The position numbers were made by a program, and so were the translations under genes. A DNA stretch of 64,000 bases from the NCBI GenBank assembly GCA_025716855.1, contig JAIXMQ010000014.1, forward strand, positions 355,001 through 419,000, read 5' to 3'. The notes beneath the pieces were generated by a model. It was not told the DNA's origin and ran no database searches. It saw only the letters and a program-made list of their open reading frames with translations. Shown here piece by piece: positions 1-10,434 of the stretch. The stretch is from Pilaira anomala (taxonomy: Eukaryota > Mucoromycota > Mucoromycetes > Mucorales > Mucoraceae). The first letter of the stretch is position 1; each line of letters begins with the position of its first letter.

Positions 1-346
1 ATATATCTATTAAAGCAAATGTTGAAGATCAATCACATAATTTGCTGACAGAAAAAAAAAATTGAATGACATTTTGTCAATTAAGAGAGAGAGAGAGAGA
101 GAGAGAGACAAATGTACGATTAAATAATCTTAGATACATTGATGCATAATAAATAAGTATGAGTCAATAACAGTGTAATACAAACGTAAATGGTGATATT
201 GAATAATTAATATGTATTTTTTTTATTTTTGTTTTTTATTTTTTTTGGTGGATACAAAGGAATAGAGGATATTAAAATAATACAGTGAGTGTGGGGATAT
301 AAATATAGTGTGTGTGTGCATATAATTTTTTTTTTTTTTTTTTTTT
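1..346. other. Non-coding window start
   Basis: AT-rich spacer with a (GA)n tract at about 84-108 and a poly(T) tract just before 347. It probably holds the 3' flank of the minus-strand gene that ends at 347. I see no coding potential. Confidence 0.6.
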
Positions 347-545
347 TTAGGCCAGAATGACTTCGGAAGGTTTAACAAAGATACCTTTATTCGGTAAGGT
401 AGTAAAATAGCGTTGTCCACCTATTGAACCATCATTTGTTCCAACTAATGATAACATGATTAAATATATTTGTACAAAAAAAAAAAAAAAAATACATGTG
501 TGTAATGTACAACGTACCAATTCTGTCCAACTCGACACCCAAGAT

Positions 546-589
<44 letters not shown>

Positions 590-2189
590 GCTGCTGATCA
601 TGGTTTATTTTAGAAGAAGTGAGGGTATCGGGTGATAAAGTAAGTTTTCCCACATAGGCAATGGTTCCAGTAGTTAGTACTGGCCTATTTAGTAATTGAA
701 CTCTTTGACCTATTTTGAAATGGAGTGTGGGTTGACCAAAGAGGATGGAACATAATTTTGATTTGAACTTTATGTTCCAAGGTTGAGTAGGTGCAGCTGC
801 CGCGGGTTTCTTTATAGGGTGAATCGGTTGTCTGGTAGCAGCAGCAGCAGCAGGTGATGACGATAATGATGATTTTTGATTTCTTTTTAATTCCTCTTCT
901 GTTAGTAAAGTGCTGACTGGTACAGCGAGATCTAATATATATACATAAGTAATTAATGCAATGCTTTTTATATATATATATATATATAGTTACGTACCAT
1001 GTGATAGTGGCTCAATCACGCTTTTATCAATTGTATCTAACTCTTTCATTGTATTTAGATGAGTGGCGATATAACGTATCGTTTTATGTTTTGCATTTTT
1101 TAAAATGAATTTCACAGAAGGAGTTCTTTGTACATTATCTCTACACATTAAATTTCTCAAGATGCCTTTATATAATAAACAAGCATTTGATTCATTCATT
1201 TGAAGGTCTAATACACTTGATAAAAGATATTCCAAGAAATCAAAAGAATAAGTGATACCATCCACACAAGATAATAATTTTGGATATTTAGTACAATAAA
1301 AATCGAAATGATCTGCTAATAATTTTGAAGCGACTTGTTTTATCCTCTTTTGGGTAAATAATAATTGTGACCAATCATGATCAAGTACCCGATCCTGCGC
1401 AAGAAAACAACCGTGTAAGGTTTCTATGGCATTATTTTTGTTGACATGTTCTAATAATCTATCTTGTAAATAACCATGTAATGATTCCATTTCAATTGTT
1501 TGTGAAAATAAATAGTTTAAGGATGAACTTGACCAAAATGAAGGTAAATTCTTTTCTGGATCATTTATCAATAACTTTAGTATTGATTGTGTTAATTTGG
1601 TTAGGATTGGATCATTTTGTTGATTTGGGCCAGTAAAATAAAGTAATTGAGGTATTAATACTGTACAACTAGAACAGTAACAGTTAAGTCCATGCGTTAA
1701 TTGAATCAATTCTTCTTTTATAGTTAAACATAATTCTTCCATTCCTAAATAATCGGCTGCCATATACATGCTCTCTAACTGATCCAATATTTCCAAATTC
1801 CGACTTTCCGATGATACATCATCTGCTGCTGTTGTTGTTGTTGTTATTCTACTACTTGTCGTTTTTTTGGTATACATGAAATAAAGTACGTCATCTAATA
1901 CTGAAGAAGTAAATATATTTCGAGGTAAAAATACAATAGATGCCTCTGCTTCTTGAAATTTTGTATTAAATATTGAGTTGAAGTATTTTGATGAAGAGAT
2001 CAATACATCTTTATGGCATGACCATCGAGTCTTTTCTGGTGATGGTGGTGGTGAATTTGTGCTTCTGGTTGATTCAACAGAATAAGTAGATGAAATACTA
2101 CTACTTCTACTACTGTTAGAAGATGCTGCTAAGGCAAGTATTACATTTGCCTGTCTGTTATCTAAATTACTAATTGAGTTTTTCCGCAT
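347..2189 (-). CDS. BTB/POZ domain protein with C-terminal CAP-Gly domain
   Basis: Three exons (2189-998, 931-518, 444-347) give 567 residues with consistent phases. Residues about 54-170 form a BTB/POZ domain (motif WSCHKDVLISSSKYFNSIF). A helical BACK-like middle follows, then an Ala/Ser-rich linker. Residues about 470-567 form a CAP-Gly domain: GQRVQLL..TGTIAYVG, a 17-Gln tract (546-596), ILGVELD, then VGTNDGSIGGQRYF and GIFVKPSEV. The usual GKNDG signature reads GTNDG, so the lysine that helps bind EEY/F tails is replaced. BTB domains self-associate and often recruit Cullin-3, while CAP-Gly domains bind tubulin or EB1 tails. A microtubule-linked adaptor is therefore an inference. The ATG at 2189 was chosen because the upstream in-frame stretch is only poly-Phe/Ser low complexity. 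Both domains are clear, but I do not recognise a named orthologue. Confidence 0.8.
546..596 (-). repeat. CAA/CAG triplet repeat coding 17 Gln inside the CAP-Gly domain
   Basis: Seventeen uninterrupted glutamine codons (15 CAA, then 2 CAG on the coding strand) lie between two conserved CAP-Gly strands. A tract of this kind is likely to vary in length between strains. Confidence 0.9.
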
Positions 2190-2346
2190 ACAAAGAAACG
2201 AAGGTGTAAGAGAAAGGAAGAAAGAAATGAAGGTGTAAGAGAAAAAGAAAGAGAAAGAAAGAGAAAGAAAGAGGAAAAAAAAAAAAAAAAAAAAAAAACG
2301 CATGTTACAAATAAAGTTTTTTTTTTTTTTCGTCTTTTTTGTTTAT

Positions 2347-4147
2347 TTAGTGACTCTTTCTGGTATAAAAGTACCAGGCAATTCCAACTACCGTAATGAT
2401 TGAACCAAGCGCCACAATTGCACCAACAACATCATCATCATCATCATCAGCAGCAGCAGTATCACTATTTTCAGACTTGATACTACGTTTAAGCTTTCTA
2501 CTCTTCTTCTTTTTTGATTTATCATTTAAAGTCGCCTTCTTCTTTTCTTGAATTTCCTTTTCTTGTTCCATCGTCATATCCCAATCCACTACACTGACTC
2601 CTTCAGGAACTACTAAACTACCAGTTGAATCCAACTTGATTGCTCTACCAAACCATTTACCAGCGATCCAAATATCTTTTTCAACTCCCATACCATTTGC
2701 ATATAAAATACCAATATTAAAACAAGCTTGTGCATGTCCAAGCATAGCAGCTTCTTTCCAATACCGAATAGCTAAATCAGCATCGACTTCTACATGACTA
2801 ATGGAATGAACTGCTTCTCCATCAGGATGTGAACCATACAAATAAATTAATCCCGTTTGAAAAGCTGAACTACAGAAATAACGTTCATCACGTGTATGAG
2901 GTGGATGGTTACGTAATTTATCTCTAGGTAAAATCGTATTATGATCCCATAAAGAGAAATCAATATCAATACGAGGTGCTGTAATGGTCATACAACGATT
3001 AAAATAAACAAGTGCATTTTGATAATCTTTTTTAATGTCGGCTGCTTCGGATCCACTACCATAGGTTGTACCTACAATATAACATGCAAGTGGATCTGGT
3101 CCATGACTCAAGTTCTTTCCTGGTTCTTGTTCTGGACAATCGGCGGCTCGTTTGTACCATTCAAATGCTTTTTTACTATCTTTCTCTGGTACCTTGGTAG
3201 CTTTGGTGGTTTCTTTCTCTGTCTCATAAATAATAGCTGCTTTAATCATGGATAAAGTATGACCTCTTTCAGCTGCAGAAACAAAATACTCGAGTGCTTT
3301 CTAATAGTATATATAAAAAAAAAAAAAAAAAAGGTGGTTACGGGGGTGTTTTATATATATATATATATATATAGAATAACATTATACGCTTCCAAAACTT
3401 ACTACAAGGTTACCCATACGTGTATCAAACCATTGTCCTAATAAATAACATGAAGTAATATCCATCACATCAGATTTAGGATGTGGACCAGCAACAGGTA
3501 CAGCCCAATCTAATACCTCATCCTTTTCTAAATGAATTGTCAAGATTCTATATTTTGGTTTCTTCATATGAGGTGGCGTAGCAATGACAGGTGGTGTATG
3601 AAGTAAAGTAGGTGAATTAGGTTGTGAACTCATATCATCTACTTCCGACATGGGAGGAGAAGAAGAAGAAGGTGCTCCAGCCGTTAAAAGATCTGACATT
3701 TCGGACATACCCGTCATATCAGCTGCTTGAGGTAAAATCATGGATGAATTAGGTGAATGATTAGGTGACATAAATGCATAGGATGATGCAATTGAAAGAT
3801 TAGGTGATGCTGTAAGTGAAGAAAATGGTGATATATTATTTTTTTCTAACTGCCAGAGTGAATCAAAATGATTGATAGGTTGAAATAATTTTGCCTGTAT
3901 ATATATATATATATATATATATATTTTAATATTTGTTTATATATATATAAGTGTATATATGTTACTTTTTTACCATAAATACGGGTTCTTCTCCTTTAAG
4001 TCCTGCTTTAAGATATTGTCTTTCAATAGTGATATCTAAATCTTTTGATTTCGCTGACTCTGGAACTAAAAATGAAATAGTCACTTGGTCTGCACTTTGA
4101 CTCCATACATATGAGTTTGTTTGAAGTTGTTCGTCGTTTTCTCCCAT
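2347..4147 (-). CDS. CS (p23/NudC-like) domain protein with Sel1 repeats and C-terminal membrane anchor
   Basis: Three exons (4147-3974, 3894-3403, 3300-2347) give 539 residues. Residues about 8-85 form a CS domain (YVWSQSADQVTISFLVP, then LKAGLKGEEPVFMAKLF and DSLWQLE), the fold of NudC and p23 co-chaperones. The first donor must be GTAAAA at 3973, because only that choice restores the domain. A Ser/Pro/Met-rich linker follows. The C-terminal half has Sel1/TPR-like units (KALEYFVSAAERGH, ALVYFNR, AIRYWKEAAMLGHAQACFNIG, ANGMGVEKD..AGKWFGRAI), then a Lys-rich stretch, an Asp run and one hydrophobic helix (VVGAIVALGSIITVVGIAWY) ending RKSH. This suggests a tail-anchored adaptor facing the cytosol, possibly in ER protein folding or degradation, as Sel1 proteins often are. 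The role is inferred from domains only. Confidence 0.8.
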
Positions 4148-4233
4148 GTTTTTTTTTTTTAAAACTGAATGAACTAGTAACGAAAAAAGAAAAGAAAAGG
4201 GAAAAGAACACACACTCTATATTTTCCCTTGCT

Positions 4234-4268
<35 letters not shown>

Positions 4269-4492
4269 TAAAACAGTGACTGCTGATTGAATCATCTTTC
4301 TGTAAGAGAAGAGCTTCTTCTTTCCTCCATGAAAGTATAGTGTAATAAGGAATTACTTTTTCTCTTTTTATTTGTTTGTCTGAGATTAAGTTTATTGTTT
4401 ATTGTTTATTTTAAAAAAGAGACTGTTTTAAACAGCAAGTAGTTAGTTACTGCGTGATCATATTTGAACTGACGAGTTGATCATCTTCTTAA

Positions 4493-4526
<34 letters not shown>

Positions 4527-4566
4527 TACATTTTCGCCAGATTATACATACATGTTTATAAAATCT

Positions 4567-4598
<32 letters not shown>
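4148..4598. other. Spacer with poly(A) and (AT)n tracts
   Basis: Promoter side of the CS/Sel1 gene and 3' flank of the PAK kinase. It contains poly(A) runs near 4227-4264 and 4496-4523 and an (AT)n tract near 4573-4598. No gene is seen. Confidence 0.6.
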
Positions 4599-4602
<4 letters not shown>

Positions 4603-7001
4603 TCTTCTCTTTTGACAGCATCACGAGCAGCTCTAATAAGAGGAGCAAGAGAAGGTAAAGGATCAGCCAGTCTCAAGAATGGATGTTTTAACATTTCAGA
4701 AGCAGAAGGTCTAGCATCTACATCCACTTCTAAACACTTTGCCAAAAAGTCACGGAATATAGGTGAAAGTGCCTCAGGATTTTGAAGTTTAGGTGTACCA
4801 TTATTTGCAATTAAATAAAGTGCACGAAGAGGGTTCTCGTTTAGATAAGGTGGTTCTCCTTCTACCATTTCAATTGCCATGATACCAAGTGACCAAATAT
4901 CTACTTTAGGTCCATATTCTTTACGAGTAACGACTTCAGGTGCCATCCAATAAGGTGTACCCACCATCGTTGTACGCTTTGATTGCATTTCATTTAACTG
5001 GGCGCAGAAACCAAAATCAGCTATAAGAGGAAAAAACCGAATAAGTTTTTTTTTTTTTTTTTGATAGTGGATTATACTACTTATAACACTTACTTAATTT
5101 AATATCACCGTATAAGCTCAACAAGATATTATCACTCTTAATATCACGATGAATAACCCCCTTTGAATGAAGATGTTGAAGACCTTCTAATACTTCTTGA
5201 CAAACAGCAGCAATTTGACCTTCCATCATCATATTATTTGTAACGACATCCGTTAAACTACCACCTTCCATATATTCCATCACAACCCATAAATCGCCAC
5301 GCCATAAATAAGAATCAATGAAATTCACAATATTCTTTTGTTTTGATTCCTTCATGACCAAAATTTCGTTGATAATTAATTCCTTTTTAGGTTGTTGTTC
5401 AAGGTTCATTTGTTTAATAGCAACAGGGAATTCACTTTGATCAGAATAAGCGGTATAAACACCACCAGAAGCACTGTAAATAATATATGTGAGTAAAGAA
5501 AATAAATAAATAAAAAAAAAAAAAAACGATCTTACCCTTGACCAATTTTTCTCATGTTTCTATAAATAAGCGTAGGATCCGATTCAGTACAAATGGTTCT
5601 TAATTTTGCAATGACTTCAGCATCTTTCATAGTATGTTTTCTTTCTTTAACACGTTGCTTTACAGTACCAGGTGAACCAGTTAAAGAATGTTGATGTTGT
5701 AATTTGGGTTTATTATCCCGTTGCTTTGTACTTAATTTTCTTTGAATATCATAATCCCTTGCTGCATGAGAAGAAGGTGATAATCTTTCTTGTTCCTGTC
5801 TATATTTTTGTTGTAATTGAAGTTGTCTTTGTTGATATTGTTGATATTGTTGTTGTTGTTGTTGATGTTGATGTTGTTGCTGTTGTTGTAATTGTTGGTG
5901 ATACACTACAAATATATATACATATATATAAGAATCTTCTATTTTTGTCATACGTTTAAAAATATATATACTTACATTGCTCATCCAATCTTTCTTGCTT
6001 CTACCAAAATAATAATAATGAGAAAAACTTTGTATCATAATAAACCTTTTTCTTCTTTCTTACCTTGACAGACTTTTCATTCTCTTTATACTCTTCTTCT
6101 TCTTCTTCTTCTTCTTCAACTTCTTCAATTACAGCATGTGCTTTTTCCATTTTATGATATACAGATTCATCTTGATCGCGATTTTCTTGATAAAATCCAA
6201 TAGCATCTAATACAGCTTGTGGATTTTGATATTGTTCAACTTTTGAAATACCACTATGTTGTAATAATGTTTGCCATTCTTGAGGTAAACCAGTAAATTC
6301 ACCTGTACTAGCTTCAAATCCAACGTGTGTAACATGTTTAGCGTTATATGGACCAGAAATTTCCATTTCTTTTTCTTGTTCATTCGCTTGCTTGTCTTTA
6401 TTAAGCAGGTCTACAACAATGATATACTTTAATTTTTTTTTTTTTTTTTTTTTACTAGTGATATTTTACACACATATATACTTTACCGTTAAAACTACCA
6501 ACAAATTTATCAATCACTCCCTTGAATGTGGATCTATCTCTTGCCTTTCCAAATGCACTACTTGGTGGTAAATCTTTTAATGGTGATAATTGTGGTGTAC
6601 TATGACTTGAATCATCACTGTGATCACTGTGTTGATTCATTGGTAGTGGTGGTGATGGTCTATTACGTCCAACTGAGTTTGATCTATCACGTTTAGATGA
6701 AAGTGTTCTAGATAGAAATGAGGGTTGCTTTGTATTATAAACTGGACTTGTGATATCTGATTTACTACTACTTGTTGTCAATTTACGACCTATTTTTTTT
6801 TTTTTTATATATATACTAAGTTTAGTTGCTTTTTTATTTTTTATTTTTTACTATTTTATTACAACTCAACTAACCTATCTCTTTCTCGGAAATATCAGGT
6901 GAATTTGGTGCTGAAGAGTCTGGTGTACGAACATTAAGTCTTTGAAGATGACTTGAAAGTGATCTATGAAGTCCTCCATTAGAATTGTTCGGTAAAGACA
7001 T
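4599..7001 (-). CDS. STE20: p21-activated protein kinase (PAK/Ste20 family)
   Basis: Seven exons (7001-6875, 6789-6487, 6410-6064, 6000-5976, 5905-5536, 5473-5094, 5020-4599) give 657 residues. A CRIB/PBD motif that binds GTP-loaded Cdc42/Rac starts near residue 159 ([20 protein letters not shown]). A Glu-rich and then a Gln/His-rich linker follows. The Ser/Thr kinase domain spans about residues 383-640: IGQGASGGVY loop, VAIKQM lysine, HRDIKSDN catalytic loop, TDFGFCAQL, activation segment [13 protein letters not shown]. All catalytic residues are present. There is no PH domain, so it resembles Ste20/Pak1 rather than Cla4. It would act below Cdc42 in polarity and MAPK signalling. Exon 4 is only 25 nt. 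The Ser/Pro-rich N-terminus carries several SP/TP sites that could be phosphorylated. Confidence 0.93.
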
Positions 7002-7075
7002 TATATTTATTTTTTTATATCGTCAGTTTATTGATGGTCGTTGTGTCTTTAGGTATTTGTTTGTTGAAAGCACTA

Positions 7076-7106
<31 letters not shown>

Positions 7107-7206
7107 AAAAAAAAGAGTATGCTTTTTTAAAAAAAAAGAAGAAGTGGAAGTGGGTGGGTTAAGTTTATTGGTTCTGTTAATATTTATTTATTATTGGGGG
7201 GGAATG

Positions 7207-7245
<39 letters not shown>

Positions 7246-8306
7246 AGAAAAGAGATGAATCAAGTGTAATAGTTCCATTTCAATCAAGTATATAATACCT
7301 ATTCAATTATAACAGTCACATGAGTGAATTGTTTCTTTTTACTTTATCCCATTATTACAACATCATTCTTCAATTTAATAAATAAAGAGTTCCATGTCTC
7401 TCTCTCTCTTTTTTTTTTTCAAAATTATTATAAAACGTTCTTGTAAAACCTTGATTTTAATTACCGTTATTTGTACTCCCGTCCTTATCACCAAAAAGAT
7501 AATAATAATAATGATATATTTGAATCAATTCTTTTCGTCAAAATTACAATTATTTAATCAAGTCTTTTGTTGAAAAAAAGGCATCTTAGTAAATCATGTA
7601 TATAAAGTCTCTCGCTCCATATTGAAATAACGAATGTACGGGTTCGGTATAAAGAGATGAAAAATAAAAAATAAAACAAAAAAACGATGCAGGGACCTAA
7701 ATGTTCAACACACATCTTTGTATGGATATTACTTGTGTGATATATAAAACATATATATATATATCAAGTGGATATAAAGACTTTACAAACAATGTTAGTT
7801 GTTACATACTAATTAATTAAAATTAAGCTTACATATTAAAGCGATTATACATCATATGCAGGTGAAACAGATTTAAAATCATAGAAAGGGCCCTTATTAT
7901 AAGCGCGAAAGTTTTGTATGAAACACCACCAGATCTAAAATATACTGTACGTACAGCACAAAGTTAATTGCCATGACACCACATGGTATATATCATGCAA
8001 GACCAAATCTTGACAGAAGAGTCCTTTTTTCACCCCCCCCCTATCATATACTTATATATATAACTCTCTCTCTCTCTCTCTTTAGTGTGTATTTTTACAT
8101 AAAATAAGAAATTTTAATACAGTAGTAGTGTCATTTATATAAATTTAACTAAAATAGTGTGCGCGCGTTTTATTAAGTTTCTATGTATACCAATTTTAAA
8201 TAAACAATGTGTTGTTGTCGATTGTTACATACATTGCTATAAATGTTTTCCATCTGGTCACTGTACACCTTCTTTTTATAAAAACCCATTAAACCTTTTC
8301 ATCCTA
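7002..8306. other. Intergenic region upstream of the PAK gene
   Basis: This stretch holds (GA)n at about 7084-7107, a 36-nt poly(A) run (7207-7242), (CT)n tracts near 7397 and 8063-8082, and AT-rich sequence. No supported coding region or RNA gene was found. The part next to 7001 is presumably the kinase promoter and 5' leader. Confidence 0.6.
7207..7242. repeat. 36-nt poly(A) run
   Basis: Uninterrupted adenines immediately followed by a short GA tract in the PAK upstream region. It may be a retroposition scar or simple slippage. I see no flanking coding sequence. Confidence 0.8.
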
Positions 8307-10075
8307 TCATAAGCCGGTAATAACTGCAACTGATTCAATCACAAGAGATAATACTGATGAAGATCGGGTAGCAGCATCATCAACTTGATTTTTGCTGCTG
8401 CTGCTGCTGCTGCTACTACTATTACTACTACTACTACTACTACTACTACTATTGAGTTGAGTAACACATTCGTTCCAACAGTAATCAACAAACGAAAGCA
8501 TTCTATAAAGAGCAACTTCCCTTTCATACTCTTGAACATGTTTTTTATACTTCTTAAAATCACAAAACAGATCCCTATGGCTTTTAATTGCATGTCTACT
8601 ATAAGCTTTCGTATATCAAATATTGAAAATCCTATCAATCAAATGTAAATTATACATTATGTTGAAAAATCGTATTCTTTTACTCCTTAATAGCCTTGTT
8701 CACTTTCAACTGAATCGTTCGTTCTTTTAATCTGAGATGTGCTAATATTTCTCATTAACGTAAGACAGATAGAAACTATAGCCCACTTATTACTTTCTTC
8801 TTCATTCGTCTGTTGTACCTCATGTTCTTCAGTTAACCCAGAACCTATTTTTTAGCGATCATGTCTTCTTCTTTTATGACCCATCGTATGCAGCACTTTT
8901 TCTTTTATCATCTTCATCATCGATCCATGGATGTATTATGTAATTGACAGCACTGTTTGTTGTCTGTAAAAAGGATTTTTTTTTTTTTTTTTTGAGAGTT
9001 TATTACAAAAAGTCATGTAGCTCGTCGTCTCGAATTAAATTTAGCTTCTTCAGATATAAACATCTCTTGCTTAATTTAAGTCATTGATTGAGCTTCTTTT
9101 CTAAAGCTGTGTCGTCAGCTGTAGTACTTTCTTTCATGCGCTAAAAATAGTCAAGTCGTCCCTCGAGAAAAAAGACGGTAAAAGAAGAATCTTCTTTTAA
9201 TTCATCATCAATTTCCGGAAGAGGCGTCATCAATATACTTTTTAAGAAATCTTCCATCTTGTTTAAACTAGTGTTGTTTTCGTTTACTATGATTGCTCAA
9301 CATTCTATAATTTTTCTCCACTGTTCAAAAAAAAAAAAAAAAAATCAAAAAATCAAAATATTCTCGGGTCCAAGATATCAATCGTTTCTTTTGTCCCAAT
9401 TAAATCTACCCTGCAGAACAAAACCACAAACAAAAGTATCGCCTGAATCAAAGCAAAGCAAAGCATCTGTAAACAAAGAGGTCGCGTTATAGAAATTTCG
9501 TATGACTGCAATCATCCTGTGAGAAGAGAACCCAACCAGTGCAGTAACAATAATAACTGACAATGCTGTTGCCAAATTCCTTTTTTTTCGACCTTTTGTA
9601 TGTAGGAATCACTTCAAAATTGATATAATTCAAAAGATGCCGTAGTAAACGTGTCTTTCGGTAGGTAGACAATAATTCAATTAAAATTTCTCTTGTGAGA
9701 TTTCTGTATCTGATTGATGACTTTGATCCGACAAGACTGTCGTCAGCTTTTGAACGTGTGCTTCATTTATCCAACTCACCACCCATAATAATCAAGGACT
9801 GCTTGAATTTCTCTCTCTTGAAGAACAATGGAGTATTATAACTCATTGCTTGTGATATTGAAATCTGTCGCTGATGATCCTATTTGTTAAAAAGTACTCG
9901 TACTAGTATCTTCTTCAATCTCTATCACGGTGTACTCGTTCGATGAAACGGTTCTAATATGTAGCAACCTGGTGTCGGGGAATCTGTCGTTTGATCCCAT
10001 TACTGTTGCTGCATGAAAGAATAATTCACTCCAGTTGTTTTTTAAAAACATTGGCAAAATATGCAGCTCCCATAC
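8307..10075 (-). pseudogene. Degenerate protein-coding region, family unrecognised
   Basis: The minus strand carries a series of protein-like segments interrupted by stops and frame changes. They include NNWSELFFHAATVMGSNDRF and TVIEIEEDTSTST (about 10040-9890), then YRNLTREILIELLS and RLLRHLLNYINFEVIPTYK (about 9740-9490), MEDFLKSILMTPLPEIDDEL (about 9256-9150), a stretch around NKWAIVSICLTLMRNIS (about 8830-8700), and DLFCDFKKYKKHVQEYEREV followed by a poly-Ser tract and a C-terminus (about 8600-8307). Codon use looks coding, but no splice pattern that I tried joins the pieces in frame, since stops lie inside the conserved-looking stretches. It is best read as a decayed gene. A heavily spliced live gene cannot be excluded. 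Homology is unknown. Confidence 0.4.
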
Positions 10076-10132
10076 ATTAAATACTGATCACGCTTAAAAA
10101 TAAATAATCGATCGTTTCAGAGTAGTAGATGA

Positions 10133-10175
<43 letters not shown>

Positions 10176-10434
10176 TGGGTAAAAGAGAGATTAGTGGTGT
10201 CATAGTGTACCGAAATCCCATTTTTAATAAATTTATTGTTTGCAAAGTATAGTTAGAATAACAAGAGAGGAAAAAATATTTGATAAACAAAAAAAAAAAA
10301 AAAAAAAGTTTTTTAATTGATAACAACTCGGATTGATAATATTCGGATTAGCAATTAATATTTATTATTATGTGTTATGTATTATTATAATATATAGGAT
10401 GCAATGATTTAATAATGTTTTTTTTTTGTTTTGT
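10076..10434. other. 3' flank of the tricalbin gene
   Basis: AT-rich spacer with poly(A) runs at about 10136-10164 and 10289-10307. No gene is seen. Confidence 0.6.

Noticed and set aside
2190..2303. In-frame 5' extension of the BTB protein with a poly-Phe/Ser run resembling a signal sequence
   Set aside because: It translates a pyrimidine-rich leader and poly(T) tract. The internal ATG at 2189 gives the normal BTB start.
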